Below, in pieces: positions 25,911 to 34,745 of a stretch of 64,000 nt of DNA. The notes under the pieces were generated by a model that made no database searches, was not told the origin of the DNA, and saw nothing but the letters and a program-made list of their open reading frames with translations. The stretch is from assembly GCA_905479915.1 (NCBI GenBank), contig CAJQOH010000007.1, forward strand, positions 1 through 64,000, read 5' to 3'. The position numbers were made by a program, and so were the translations under genes. The first letter of the stretch is position 1, and every line of letters begins with the position of its first letter. The stretch is from an uncultured Flavobacteriales bacterium (GTDB lineage: Bacteria; Bacteroidota; Bacteroidia; Flavobacteriales_E; Vicingaceae).

Positions 25911-26528
25911 ATGACCAAAAGACTTAACATATTAGTTTTTCTATTTGCTTGCTTGATATCTATCAATATCCAAGCACAAGACAAAATCTTATTTTTAAAT
26001 GGTAAGATTATGGAAGGAAGTCTTTTAGAAAAAACCAATTATGAGTTTACATTTAAAGACAAAAAAGAAAACCAATTCACTATAGATAAGTATAGAGTAT
26101 TTTCTTACTTCCAAAACAATAAAGAAAACATTGTTTATGAATTTGATACACTTTCTGGAAATTTCTTAAAAGTAGAAACCATGAAAATGTTTGTTTATGG
26201 AGAAAGAGATGCACACCAAACATTCAAACCTAGAGCAACTAATATTGGAGGTCTAGCATTTGGAGGAGCTGTTGGTTTTCTAATGCAAAAAGATCAAAAC
26301 TTCTTATACATTCCAGCTCCTTTAATTTATACTGCATTTACTTTATTATTTCCAACAAAAGTGAACCAGAGAAAACTAAAAGACACTAAATACTTAAAAG
26401 AAGATGAGTATTTAAGAGGGTATGAAAGAATTGCTAGAAGTAAAAGGACCCAAGGAGCTTTAAAATCTAGTCTTATCGGTATGGCTGCTGGTTTTGTTGC
26501 CGGACTTGCTATTAATAGCGGCAAATAA
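25911..26528 (+). CDS. exported protein of unknown function, 205 aa
   Basis: Signal peptide MTKRLNILVFLFACLISINIQAQ/DK. A short beta domain (ILFLNGKIMEGSLLEKTNYEFTFKDKKENQFTIDKYRVFSYF) resembles the 'GxxxGxV' strand pairs of small Sm-like or PEGA-like domains in Bacteroidota envelope proteins, but no family is claimed. The second half has two hydrophobic glycine-rich stretches (IGGLAFGGAVGFLM; SLIGMAAGFVAGLAI) that may be membrane-inserted helices. Followed 8 bp later by a UbiA-like gene. Confidence 0.65.
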   Translation: MTKRLNILVFLFACLISINIQAQDKILFLNGKIMEGSLLEKTNYEFTFKDKKENQFTIDKYRVFSYFQNNKENIVYEFDTLSGNFLKVETMKMFVYGERDAHQTFKPRATNIGGLAFGGAVGFLMQKDQNFLYIPAPLIYTAFTLLFPTKVNQRKLKDTKYLKEDEYLRGYERIARSKRTQGALKSSLIGMAAGFVAGLAINSGK

Positions 26529-26536
26529 TAAAGCTT

Positions 26537-27415
26537 TTGAAAAGCTTTAAAACAATCATCAACTTCTTTATCTACTCCAATCTGTTTGTATCATTTTGTG
26601 TTACTGCATTTACACATACAACCTATATTATTTTCAACCTACCTCAAAATAATTTACCAGTTGTGCTTTCAATGGTATTTTGCTTTACTTTTTTCACATA
26701 CAATGGTCAACGCCTCTATAGACTGAGACAAAAAATCGTTGATCCTGAAAAAATTGGAGATCGATTGAAATGGGTAATAAAACACCAAAAAAGCTTAACA
26801 ATTTCAACACTACTACTTGGCTTAACTGGTCTAAGTCTCACCTATTACATTGGTCTTTATTGCTGGTTACTACTTATTCCTATGGGAGCTATTTCTATTT
26901 TTTACGTGGTTCCTATCATCCCTTTCTATCAAAAAAGTCCAAGCCTAAGAAACCTACCTTACCTTAAAATATTTTTAATAGGATTTGTATGGAGTCTTAT
27001 TATTATAGGACTTCCAATGCTAGACAACTCTTCTCTTCCTAAGCTCAATTTAAATATCCTTTTTGCACTCTTTCAAAATCTATTTTTTGTAGTTGCCATC
27101 ACCTTACCTTTCGATATAAGAGACTTAAGTTTTGACTTATCAAACAATCTAAAAACAATACCACAACTTTTAGGAGTAAAAAAGACAATCGCGCTATCAG
27201 AAATTCTTTTAACAGCTTCTATTGTATTGCTCTACTTCTTAGAAATAAAATCTGTCTATTTTATAGGACTATCGATAGGCTACGCTATAACAATGCTAGT
27301 CATTTTATTTACAAAAGAGAATCGAAAAGAATTGTTTTTTTCAGGGCTAATAGAAGGAACAGTACTTATTGTTTATGGATGCGTCCTTATTTCTGAGTAT
27401 TGTTCTTTTCTCTAA
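26537..27415 (+). CDS. UbiA-like polytopic membrane protein
   Basis: 292 aa, about eight hydrophobic helices. The general layout and the motif FDIRDLSFDLSNNLKTIPQLLG match the second aspartate-rich motif of UbiA prenyltransferases, but the first motif (NDxxDxxxD) is degenerate (NGQRLYRLRQKIVDPEKIGD). Known: UbiA enzymes attach prenyl chains to aromatic or lipid acceptors. With one motif lost, activity is doubtful; it may have a changed role. Start is TTG at 26537, placed in the loop of an 8-bp hairpin (AAAGCTTTTGAAAAGCTTT). Its 3' end overlaps hemJ tail-to-tail by 29 bases. Confidence 0.65.
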   Translation: MKSFKTIINFFIYSNLFVSFCVTAFTHTTYIIFNLPQNNLPVVLSMVFCFTFFTYNGQRLYRLRQKIVDPEKIGDRLKWVIKHQKSLTISTLLLGLTGLSLTYYIGLYCWLLLIPMGAISIFYVVPIIPFYQKSPSLRNLPYLKIFLIGFVWSLIIIGLPMLDNSSLPKLNLNILFALFQNLFFVVAITLPFDIRDLSFDLSNNLKTIPQLLGVKKTIALSEILLTASIVLLYFLEIKSVYFIGLSIGYAITMLVILFTKENRKELFFSGLIEGTVLIVYGCVLISEYCSFL

Positions 27416-27938
27416 TTTTTTTATACGCTTTTATTGCCAACATTAACAACATCCCAAAAAGCACAATTCCAACAGCGCCCCAAATCCAACTAATTGCATT
27501 TTTAAGCACAACTAAAAACACAATCGCAAAAAGAAAAACTGTTGCGATTTCATTAAATATTCTAAGCTTAAAAGAAGAATATTTCAAGTTATCATTAATC
27601 AATTGAGTAAACATTCTATGACACATAAAATGATACACATACAAAGCTGCAACAAAGGTTAATTTAATATGCATCCAAGGCTGACTGATATAATATGAAA
27701 AGTTAGTAGAAAATAACCAAGACGCAAAAACTGCTGTTAAAATAGCTGATGGCCATGTAATTCCATACCACAAGCGTTTACTCATCAATTTATATTGTTT
27801 TTGTAAAATAGCTTTCACATCACCACCTTCCTTATCGGCTTCAACAAAATAAATGAAGAGTCTTACTATATAAAATAACCCTGCAAACCAGGTTACTACA
27901 AAAATAATATGTAATGCTTTTATATAGCCAAATTCCAT
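27387..27938 (-). CDS. hemJ: HemJ/CopD-family membrane protein (protoporphyrinogen oxidase)
   Basis: 183 aa, four to five membrane helices. N-terminal FGYIKALHIIFVVTWFAGLFYIVRLFIYF holds the conserved His of the HemJ family; later LMSKRLWYGITWPSAILT, PWMHIKLTFVAALYVYHFMCHRMF and LRIFNEIATVFLFAIVFLVVLKN agree with the family. Known: HemJ oxidises protoporphyrinogen IX to protoporphyrin IX in the inner membrane. Divergent from hemH with only 48 bases between start codons, so the last two haem steps share a control region. The C terminus is extended by a charged tail (KAYKKIREKNNTQK). Confidence 0.8.
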   Translation of the reverse strand: MEFGYIKALHIIFVVTWFAGLFYIVRLFIYFVEADKEGGDVKAILQKQYKLMSKRLWYGITWPSAILTAVFASWLFSTNFSYYISQPWMHIKLTFVAALYVYHFMCHRMFTQLINDNLKYSSFKLRIFNEIATVFLFAIVFLVVLKNAISWIWGAVGIVLFGMLLMLAIKAYKKIREKNNTQK

Positions 27939-27973
27939 TAGGCTAAATTATCAAATAATATCTATTAGATTAT

Positions 27974-27981
27974 TACTTTTG
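27974..27981 (+). promoter_or_regulatory. -7 box immediately before hemH
   Basis: TACTTTTG, an exact TAnnTTTG match, ends 5 bases before the hemH ATG (27987), so the transcript would be leaderless or nearly so. No clear TTG at -33. Confidence 0.45.
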
Positions 27982-27986
27982 TAGAC

Positions 27987-29015
27987 ATGTCAAAAAAAGG
28001 AGTATTATTAGTCAACTTAGGAACACCCAATAGCCCATCGGTAAAAGATGTGCGTAAATACTTGCGTGAATTTTTAATGGATAAATATGTAATTGATTTA
28101 CCATATATAACGAGATGGCTTCTCGTAAACGTTATCATAGCTACATTTAGAGCTCCTAAATCGGCAGAAATATACAAACAACTTTGGACAAAAGAAGGGT
28201 CTCCTCTTTTAATTTATGGGCTTAAAGTTCAAAAATTACTTCAAAAAAAATTAGGTGCTGACATTCATGTTGGGTTTGCTATGCGCTATCAAAACCCTCC
28301 AATAAAAACAGCAATTAAAGAGTTTAAAGATAAGGGCATTGATGATTTAGTTGTTATTCCTCTTTATCCTCAATGGGCATCTTCTTCAACAAAATCTAGT
28401 ATAGAAAAAGTTAAAGAAGAATTAGTAACTAACAACTATTCTCCAAAAGTTAGATTTGTTGAAAATTTTGTGAAAAACGAAAAATTCATAGCTGCTATTG
28501 CTGAAAACGGAAATAAACATTGGAAAACAGGAAAGTATGACAAAGTACTATTTAGTTACCACGGCATCCCTGAAAGACATATTTTAAAAGATTGTGACAA
28601 CAACCACTGCAAACTGGATGAAAACTGTTGTTCCATTTATGCTGATAAAAATAGATTATGTTACAGAGCTCAGTGCTACGAAACATCTCGTTTAGTTGCT
28701 AAAGCGATGAATCTCAAAGAATCGGATTACGAAGTTGCTTTTCAATCAAGACTTGAAACAAGAGCTAGAGACCCTTGGCTAAAACCATATTCTGACGTTG
28801 TTACCGCAGATTTTCCAAAAAACGGAATTAAAAACGTGTTAGCATTCTCTCCTTCATTTATTGCCGATTGTTTAGAAACCACTATTGAGGTTGGAGACGA
28901 ATTCAAAGAGATTTTTGAAGAAAATGGCGGTCAAAATTGGCAGTTGGTTGAAAGTTTAAATGAATCCAATTTATGGATTGAAGCTCTAGAAGAACTTGCT
29001 ACAAAACCTTCGTAA
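27987..29015 (+). CDS. hemH: ferrochelatase
   Basis: 342 aa, typical length. Seen: KGVLLVNLGTPNSPSVKDVRKYLREFL at the N terminus, LLIYGLKVQKLL, VVIPLYPQWASSSTKSS, the metal-binding His segment FSYHGIPERH and a Cys cluster CDNNHCKLDENCCSIYADKNRLCYRAQCYET, then VAFQSRLETRARDPWLKPY and FSPSFIADCLETTIEV. Known: inserts ferrous iron into protoporphyrin IX. The unusually Cys-rich middle loop (seven Cys within ~40 residues) could bind metal; Fe-S clusters occur in some ferrochelatases. Overlaps the next gene by one base (TAATG). Confidence 0.95.
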   Translation: MSKKGVLLVNLGTPNSPSVKDVRKYLREFLMDKYVIDLPYITRWLLVNVIIATFRAPKSAEIYKQLWTKEGSPLLIYGLKVQKLLQKKLGADIHVGFAMRYQNPPIKTAIKEFKDKGIDDLVVIPLYPQWASSSTKSSIEKVKEELVTNNYSPKVRFVENFVKNEKFIAAIAENGNKHWKTGKYDKVLFSYHGIPERHILKDCDNNHCKLDENCCSIYADKNRLCYRAQCYETSRLVAKAMNLKESDYEVAFQSRLETRARDPWLKPYSDVVTADFPKNGIKNVLAFSPSFIADCLETTIEVGDEFKEIFEENGGQNWQLVESLNESNLWIEALEELATKPS

Positions 29016-29779
29016 TGTTTTTTATTCTATCTAAGATTCTCACTTTTTTAATCAACCCACTTGTATGGATTTTCACTTTATTGTTGTGGGGAATCCTGAC
29101 AAAAAAGACACTTCGAAAAAAAAAAATATTGTGGAGTGCTGTTGTAGTATTTTACTTTTTTTCTAACTCTTTTCTTGCCAATGAATTTGTAAGGGTTTAT
29201 GAAGAACGAAACCAAACTTACTCTGAACTAATAACGAATTATGATGTTGCAATTGTACTAGGAGGTTTTTCCAGCTATGACCCAAGTCAAGAATTGATTC
29301 AGTTTCATTCTGCCACAGACAGACTAATGGCCGGGATAAAATTGTACAAAACTGGTAAAGCCAAAAAGTTAATGATTGTGAGTGGTTCTGGAAGTATTCT
29401 TAAACCCGATGAAAAAGAAGCCTTATTTGTTGAGAAATATTTATTGGAAATTGGCATCCCAGAGGAAGATCTTATTATTGAATCTGAATCTAAAAACACA
29501 AGAGAAAATGCACTAAATTCTGCTGAAATTTTAACTAAAAAATACACCAACGGAAAATACATTCTAATTACTTCTGCTACACACATGCCAAGAGCAAAAA
29601 GATGCTACAAAAAAGCTGGACTTGAAGTAACTCCTTTTAGTGTTGATCAACAAGCTGGACCAAGAACATATGCCTTAGATCATTTATTTATTCCAAATGT
29701 ACATAGCATTAAAAGTTGGCAAACACTCATAAAAGAATGGACTGGGTTTATCACATATAAACTACTAGGCTACATTTAG
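29015..29779 (+). CDS. ElyC/SanA/YdcF family protein (DUF218)
   Basis: 254 aa with two N-terminal membrane helices (FFILSKILTFLINPLVWIFTLLLWGIL; ILWSAVVVFYFFSNSFLA) and a soluble DUF218 domain: VAIVLGGFSSYD, TDRLMAGIKLYKTGKAKKLMIVSGSG, ESKNTRENALNSAEIL and LITSATHMPRAKRCYKKAGLEV. Known: ElyC-type members act in envelope biogenesis, affecting undecaprenyl-phosphate use in E. coli. The exact activity is not established. Translationally coupled to hemH through TAATG. Ends 6 bases from the convergent GH16 gene. Confidence 0.82.
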   Translation: MFFILSKILTFLINPLVWIFTLLLWGILTKKTLRKKKILWSAVVVFYFFSNSFLANEFVRVYEERNQTYSELITNYDVAIVLGGFSSYDPSQELIQFHSATDRLMAGIKLYKTGKAKKLMIVSGSGSILKPDEKEALFVEKYLLEIGIPEEDLIIESESKNTRENALNSAEILTKKYTNGKYILITSATHMPRAKRCYKKAGLEVTPFSVDQQAGPRTYALDHLFIPNVHSIKSWQTLIKEWTGFITYKLLGYI

Positions 29780-29785
29780 GAAATT

Positions 29786-30565
29786 CTATTTCCTTTTATA
29801 GGCTCTAACATAATCAATCTCAAAATAATTAGGGAAAACGGCATCTTCCAACTTCATACCCTTCATATCACTTATCTCGTTATTGATAATGATATGCAAT
29901 TTATATTTAAGGTATTTCATCCCTCGTCTTGAAGTCTTTACCCTTTTATTGTCATAAAACCATCTAATTTTTCTGTTCGTCCACTCAACGGCATAAGTAT
30001 GAAAACCTTCTGCTGCACTTTCTTTCATTCTCACTTGCTTCGGCTGCGCTTTTTTTTTGCCTCTCCTATTTTTCCAATGATGATTTGTTTTAATTAAATC
30101 AGGTGAATTTGTGTAAAACTCATAAATGTCTATTTCAGGAGGCCAATCTTCTGTTGAAACCAACCAAAATGCAGGCCAACATCCTGTTCCTTTTGGGTTT
30201 TTACTTCTAATTTCAAAATAACCATATTGCTGCTTAAATGACTGATTACAATCAAGCATCCCTGAAGTATATTGTACTCCTTCTTTTACTTCCTTTTCTT
30301 CTGCAACAATTATTAAGCTGGAATCAGAAAATTGAAACTGATCCGCACCATAATAAGTAAGACCATCTATATTAACCCTACCACCCCAATAATAATGATC
30401 CTGCCACTTTGAATAATCTAACTTACCATCATTAAATTCATCATTAAAGGTCAATTCCCATCCTTCTTTTTCTATTGGGTTTTGAGTAATTCCTTCAAAT
30501 GAAAAAATACCAATCAATACCAATAAAACATATTTCACAACTCTAAAATTGAAGTAATTCATCAT
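29786..30565 (-). CDS. glycoside hydrolase family 16 (laminarinase-like)
   Basis: 259 aa. Signal peptide (VVKYVLLVLIGIFSFEGITQ). GH16 jelly-roll: WELTFNDEFNDGKLDYSKW, FEIRSKNPKGTGCWPAFWLV and the catalytic motif PEIDIYEF (ExDxxE), then HTYAVEWTNRKIRWFYDNKRV and an EIDYVRAYKRK end. Known: GH16 retaining enzymes cut beta-1,3/1,4-glucans or galactans such as laminarin or agar; the substrate is not decided here. No T9SS tail, so likely periplasmic. ATG at 30565 (or 30562) lies inside the maf gene (23-base overlap), making it third in a UbiA-maf-GH16 operon. Confidence 0.9.
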   Translation of the reverse strand: MMNYFNFRVVKYVLLVLIGIFSFEGITQNPIEKEGWELTFNDEFNDGKLDYSKWQDHYYWGGRVNIDGLTYYGADQFQFSDSSLIIVAEEKEVKEGVQYTSGMLDCNQSFKQQYGYFEIRSKNPKGTGCWPAFWLVSTEDWPPEIDIYEFYTNSPDLIKTNHHWKNRRGKKKAQPKQVRMKESAAEGFHTYAVEWTNRKIRWFYDNKRVKTSRRGMKYLKYKLHIIINNEISDMKGMKLEDAVFPNYFEIDYVRAYKRK

Positions 30566-31121
30566 AAACGCGTTTAACCGGTAATCCCATCACATTAAAA
30601 TAAGAACCTATTATCTTTTCGATACCAACATACCCAATCCATTCTTGAATTCCGTAACTACCAGCCTTATCAAAAGGCTCATATTCGTCAATATAATATT
30701 CAATTTCTTCAGTAGTCAATTCCTTAAAATAAACTTCGGTTTCATCGTAAAAAGTATGTTGTTTTTCTTTAGACAATAATGTTACCGCAGTAATCACCTC
30801 ATGTCTATTACCAGATAATTTAGCAAGCATTTCAATAGCATCTTGTCTATCTTTTGGCTTTCCAATTATCTCATCTTTCAAACAAACAATAGTATCAGAA
30901 GTTAATACCAAATCATTCTCTTTTAAACCATCTTTAAAAGCATTTGATTTCAATTTACTTAAAAACAATGCTACTTGCTCACGTTTTAAATTGGGAGGAT
31001 AAATCTCCTCTATATCTTTGGTTTTAATTTCAAACTCAAACCCTAATTCTTTTAAAAGGTTTTGCCTTCGTGGCGATTTAGAAGCTAAAATTATATTCCA
31101 TGAAACGGTTTTCAAACTCAT
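30543..31121 (-). CDS. maf: Maf-family nucleotide pyrophosphatase
   Basis: 192 aa. ILASKSPRRQNLLKELGFEFEI at the N terminus with the SxRR phosphate-binding motif, LTSDTIVCLKDEIIGKPKD, MLAKLSGNRHEVITAV and YEPFDKAGSYGIQEWIGYVGIEKIIGSYFNVMGLPV (conserved GxYGIQ and G-SxxNVxGLP). Known: hydrolyses dTTP, UTP and modified nucleotides, a house-cleaning role. Starts in an ATGA overlap with the prenyltransferase gene and overlaps the GH16 start. Confidence 0.92.
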   Translation of the reverse strand: MSLKTVSWNIILASKSPRRQNLLKELGFEFEIKTKDIEEIYPPNLKREQVALFLSKLKSNAFKDGLKENDLVLTSDTIVCLKDEIIGKPKDRQDAIEMLAKLSGNRHEVITAVTLLSKEKQHTFYDETEVYFKELTTEEIEYYIDEYEPFDKAGSYGIQEWIGYVGIEKIIGSYFNVMGLPVKRVYDELLQF

Positions 31122-32155
31122 GCGATATAAATAGTAGTATAATAAAAGAAAGCTGTATAAACGATACCCATCAACATTATCAATTTCATATTTAAACTCA
31201 ATTTAGTATAATCTGATTTTTCTTGAGCAGATTGCAACTTTACTATCACATAAATCAATGGCAATTGTACTGCAAATAAAAAGTACATAAAAGAAGCCAT
31301 ATCTTTTCCTTGTAACTGAAAATACTGCAAATATCCAACCATTACAACCATAATAACCGCTATAATTTGAGCTACAATTTTTGCCTTTACTTTTCCATAT
31401 ACAACCGCTAGGGTATTACTGAAATACTTTTTATCCCCCTCATAATCTTCTATATCCTTTATAATTTCTCTAATCATGGTGCTAATAAAAGCAAAAACAG
31501 TAAACCCTAAAACCCAATATAAAATACTGTTGAGAATTTCAAGCAATAAATACTCTACATCTTCAAATGGCGTATACTCTTCTAACCTAAACAACAAAGT
31601 ATTGACTGTATCATCAGAAAAAGCATGCTGTAAAATCAATTCGTATAAACCTGCAACAAAAGGAACTAAGGCTGCTAACAGAGCTACTATAACGTTACCA
31701 ATTACAACCTGTTTTTTAAACATAGTAGAATAGTACCACAAAGCTCCAGCAGACAAAACCTGTATAAAAATAAGTTTCCAATTCCCTAAAACATAAGCTA
31801 AATAAGCACCAATCAATATGGCAATTGTATTAATTACAACATGAGCTCCCATTGCTATTCTACGCTTAATATATTTTCCTACAATAATTTTATCTGGCCT
31901 ATTTACCCGGTCAACTTTCACATCAAAATAATCGTTAATTATATAACCAGCAGCAGCAATCATAACAGTAGACAAACTCAATAAAAAGAAATTCATATCT
32001 GTCATTTTCAACCCAACATTAGGGATATCTTGACCACCAGAAAAAGTATAGATTATAGGATAAATTACACCATAACGAATTGCATATTGCGTAAGTGCAA
32101 TAATCAATAGATTCGGTAAACGAATAAGTTTTATGAATGCAACAATAACGTTCAT
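31118..32155 (-). CDS. geranylgeranylglycerol-phosphate geranylgeranyltransferase-like UbiA
   Basis: 345 aa from the ATG at 32155 (MNVIVAFIKLIRLPNLL); the track start at 32200 adds a basic 15-aa extension and is also possible. About eight to nine membrane helices with both UbiA motifs intact: NDYFDVKVDRVNRPDK (NDxxDxxxD) and DIEDYEGDK (DxxxDxxxD). Known: this Bacteroidota family is usually annotated as a homologue of the archaeal digeranylgeranylglyceryl-phosphate synthase; its product in bacteria is uncertain. First of three overlapping genes with maf and GH16. Not closely similar to the degenerate UbiA-like protein at 26537. Confidence 0.8.
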   Translation of the reverse strand: MNVIVAFIKLIRLPNLLIIALTQYAIRYGVIYPIIYTFSGGQDIPNVGLKMTDMNFFLLSLSTVMIAAAGYIINDYFDVKVDRVNRPDKIIVGKYIKRRIAMGAHVVINTIAILIGAYLAYVLGNWKLIFIQVLSAGALWYYSTMFKKQVVIGNVIVALLAALVPFVAGLYELILQHAFSDDTVNTLLFRLEEYTPFEDVEYLLLEILNSILYWVLGFTVFAFISTMIREIIKDIEDYEGDKKYFSNTLAVVYGKVKAKIVAQIIAVIMVVMVGYLQYFQLQGKDMASFMYFLFAVQLPLIYVIVKLQSAQEKSDYTKLSLNMKLIMLMGIVYTAFFYYTTIYIA

Positions 32156-32305
32156 TTTTTTCTTGACTTTACGTAAAAGTATAAAAAGTAATTTAGTCAT
32201 AATGATATTAAGTAATTAAGTTTATGTTTAATTCCTTATTTCATAAGCTTCTCACCTAAATCCTAAAAAAACTTTTACCTTTAAACTTTAAACTCAGAAC
32301 TAAAG

Positions 32306-34210
32306 GTGGATATTCATCAAATACTATTAAAATATTGGGGGTACAAAAACTTTCGCCCGTTGCAAGAAGATATTATTAATGCAACATTGGCTGAAAAAGA
32401 TACACTCGCACTATTGCCTACTGGTGGAGGAAAATCAATTTGTTTTCAGATTCCAGCAATGGCAAAAGAAGGCATCTGTATTGTTGTTTCTCCATTAATT
32501 GCTTTGATGAAAGATCAGGTACAGAACTTGGTAAGTCGCAACATAAAGGCTGTTGCCATATATGCAGGAATGACCAGAAGAGAAATTGACATTACACTAG
32601 ACAATTGCATTTACGGTAACATCAAATTTTTATACATCTCGCCAGAACGAATAGAAACTGAAATTTTTAAGGAACGTTACAAAAAAATGAACGTTAATCT
32701 TATAGCAGTTGATGAGGCGCATTGTATTTCTCAATGGGGTTATGACTTTAGACCTGCTTATTTAAATATAACCAACCTACGCAAAGAGAAACCTGATGTA
32801 ACTTTTATAGCACTAACTGCAACTGCTACTCCTGAAGTTGTAATTGATATACAAAAGCAATTAAAATTTAAAAACGAGAATGCGCTACAAAAAAGTTTTG
32901 AACGTAAAAACTTAGCCTATGCTGTTCTACCTGAAGATGATAAAAAAAACCGTATCCTAAAAATTTTAAAGTCAGTACCTGGCACTTCAGTTGTCTATGT
33001 TAGGAGCAGAAAAAAGACAAAAGAAATCGCTTTGTTTCTTCAAAAAAATGGAATTGCTTCCGATTTCTACCATGCTGGACTTAACAATGAGGAACGAACA
33101 ATAAAACAAAACAATTGGATCAACAATACTACTCAGGTTATTGTTTCTACCAACGCTTTTGGAATGGGAATAGATAAACCAGATGTTCGTTCTGTTATTC
33201 ATATTGATTTACCAGACTCTCTAGAAGCATACTTTCAAGAAGCAGGAAGAGCCGGAAGAGATGAAAAAAAGGCTTATGCCATCTTATTGTTTGAGGAGGC
33301 AGACAGAATTGATTTAGAAAAAAGAATTGTAAGTAGTTTTCCTGAAATAGACACTATCAAACAGGTATATCAATCGTTGGCCAACTTCTTTCAAGTTCCG
33401 ATTGGTTCTGCTTTAAACGAGAGTTATTCTTTAAACATCTTAGAGTTTAGTGAACAGTACAATCTAGAAATATATACGGTATACAATTGTTTAAAATTTT
33501 TAGAAAAGGAAGGCTACCTTACCCTATCAGAATCTAATCACAATGCTTCTCGCATAAAGATTGAAATTAGTAAAGATGACTTGTATGAATTTCAAGTAAA
33601 AAACAACAAGTTCGATATCTTTCTTAAAACCATACTAAGATCTTATACTGGTCTATTTGAAAACTATGCTAAAATTGATGAATTTGAAATCGCTAAACGT
33701 CTAAAAAGCAATAAAGATCAAGTCGTAAAAGGTTTACAATATTTAAATAATTTAGAAATTATAAGCTATCTAGAACAAACCAATCAACCTCAGCTCACCT
33801 ATTTAACAGAGCGTTTAAATGTTAAAGACATTTCTATCTCTGCCAAACATTACCATGAAAGAAAAGAGATTGCTGTAAAAAAAATGGAAAGTGTTATTTA
33901 TTTTGCTACCGCAAAGCATAAATGTAGAAGTGAAATTCTTTTAAATTATTTTGGTGAAAAAGATGTTTATCGTTGTGGAGTTTGTGATGTTTGCATGGAA
34001 AGAAACAAATTAGAATTAAGTGATGTTGAATTTAGTTCTGTTTCTGACCAAGTAAAAAAGATAGTGCAAAAAGAAAAGCTTCCTATTACTCAATTAATTA
34101 ATAAAATTGAAGGAGTAAGAGACGACAAAACCATTAAAGTAATACAATGGTTAATAGAAAATGATAAATTAGTAAGCAACAAAGAGAATTTATTAGAATG
34201 GAGAAAATGA
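32306..34210 (+). CDS. recQ: RecQ-family ATP-dependent DNA helicase
   Basis: 634 aa, GTG start (MDIHQILLKYWGYKNFRPLQ). Helicase motifs: LALLPTGGGKSICFQIPA (Walker A), VDEAHCISQWGYDFRPAYLN (DEAH plus aromatic loop), IALTATATPEV, STNAFGMGIDKPDVR, EAGRAGRDEKKA. RQC zinc-binding cysteines are visible (KCRSEILLNYFGE...CGVCDVC). No HRDC domain follows; the C terminus is a short helical region. Known: 3'-5' helicase in recombination and fork repair. This is a short RecQ, common beside a longer paralogue in Bacteroidota. Confidence 0.93.
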   Translation: MDIHQILLKYWGYKNFRPLQEDIINATLAEKDTLALLPTGGGKSICFQIPAMAKEGICIVVSPLIALMKDQVQNLVSRNIKAVAIYAGMTRREIDITLDNCIYGNIKFLYISPERIETEIFKERYKKMNVNLIAVDEAHCISQWGYDFRPAYLNITNLRKEKPDVTFIALTATATPEVVIDIQKQLKFKNENALQKSFERKNLAYAVLPEDDKKNRILKILKSVPGTSVVYVRSRKKTKEIALFLQKNGIASDFYHAGLNNEERTIKQNNWINNTTQVIVSTNAFGMGIDKPDVRSVIHIDLPDSLEAYFQEAGRAGRDEKKAYAILLFEEADRIDLEKRIVSSFPEIDTIKQVYQSLANFFQVPIGSALNESYSLNILEFSEQYNLEIYTVYNCLKFLEKEGYLTLSESNHNASRIKIEISKDDLYEFQVKNNKFDIFLKTILRSYTGLFENYAKIDEFEIAKRLKSNKDQVVKGLQYLNNLEIISYLEQTNQPQLTYLTERLNVKDISISAKHYHERKEIAVKKMESVIYFATAKHKCRSEILLNYFGEKDVYRCGVCDVCMERNKLELSDVEFSSVSDQVKKIVQKEKLPITQLINKIEGVRDDKTIKVIQWLIENDKLVSNKENLLEWRK

Positions 34211-34260
34211 AGTTCTTAAAAAGCAATACTAGAACTTCATCCTGAACTTGATTCAGGCCC
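34208..34260. repeat. twin hairpins, REP-like palindrome after recQ
   Basis: First stem TGAAGTTCT/AGAACTTCA (34208-34239, 9 bp), then CCTGAA-CTTGA-TTCAGG (34241-34257). The second, in the context CATCCTGAACTTGATTCAGG, resembles a palindrome dispersed in many flavobacterial genomes. It may also act as the recQ terminator. Confidence 0.5.
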
Positions 34261-34283
34261 CATAAAAACAAGAAAGAAATATT

Positions 34284-34742
34284 ATGGAAAAAATCAAATG
34301 GACAACAAAAGCATTTAAAAACCTTACGGTTGATGAATACTTTGAAATACTTTACTTAAGAACAGAAGTATTTGTGGTAGAACAAGACTGTCCTTACCAA
34401 GAGGTTGATGAAAAAGACAGACAATCTTACCATCTATTTGGTAGAGCGGAAAACGGAACGGTAATGGCCGTTACTAGGATTTTACCAAAAGGTATTTCTT
34501 ATGCTGAAGCTTCCATTGGTAGAGTTGCACTGAAAAAAGAATATCGAGGAAAAGGGATTGCTGACACCCTAATGTTAGAATCATTTAAGTTTGTTGAAAA
34601 CCACATGGGCAAACAAGCAATAAGGATTTCTGCCCAAGAATATCTTTTGAAATACTATACTAAACATGGTTTTAAACAAGTTGGGGATATGTATTTAGAA
34701 GATGATATTCCACACATAGAGATGCTTGCTCAAATGAACTAA
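34284..34742 (+). CDS. ElaA-type GNAT acetyltransferase
   Basis: 152 aa. ElaA family signature: FEILYLRTEVFVVEQDCPYQEVDEKD, YHLFGR, then the acetyl-CoA binding segment SIGRVALKKEYRGKGIADTLM (RxxGxG/A) and the C-terminal SAQEYLLKYYTKHGFKQVGD. Known: N-acetyltransferase fold; the cellular substrate is unsettled. Lies 73 bp after recQ and 3 bp before an 85-aa ORF. A decayed second copy of its middle part lies 0.9 kb downstream (35361-35465). Confidence 0.9.
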   Translation: MEKIKWTTKAFKNLTVDEYFEILYLRTEVFVVEQDCPYQEVDEKDRQSYHLFGRAENGTVMAVTRILPKGISYAEASIGRVALKKEYRGKGIADTLMLESFKFVENHMGKQAIRISAQEYLLKYYTKHGFKQVGDMYLEDDIPHIEMLAQMN

Positions 34743-34745
34743 ACT

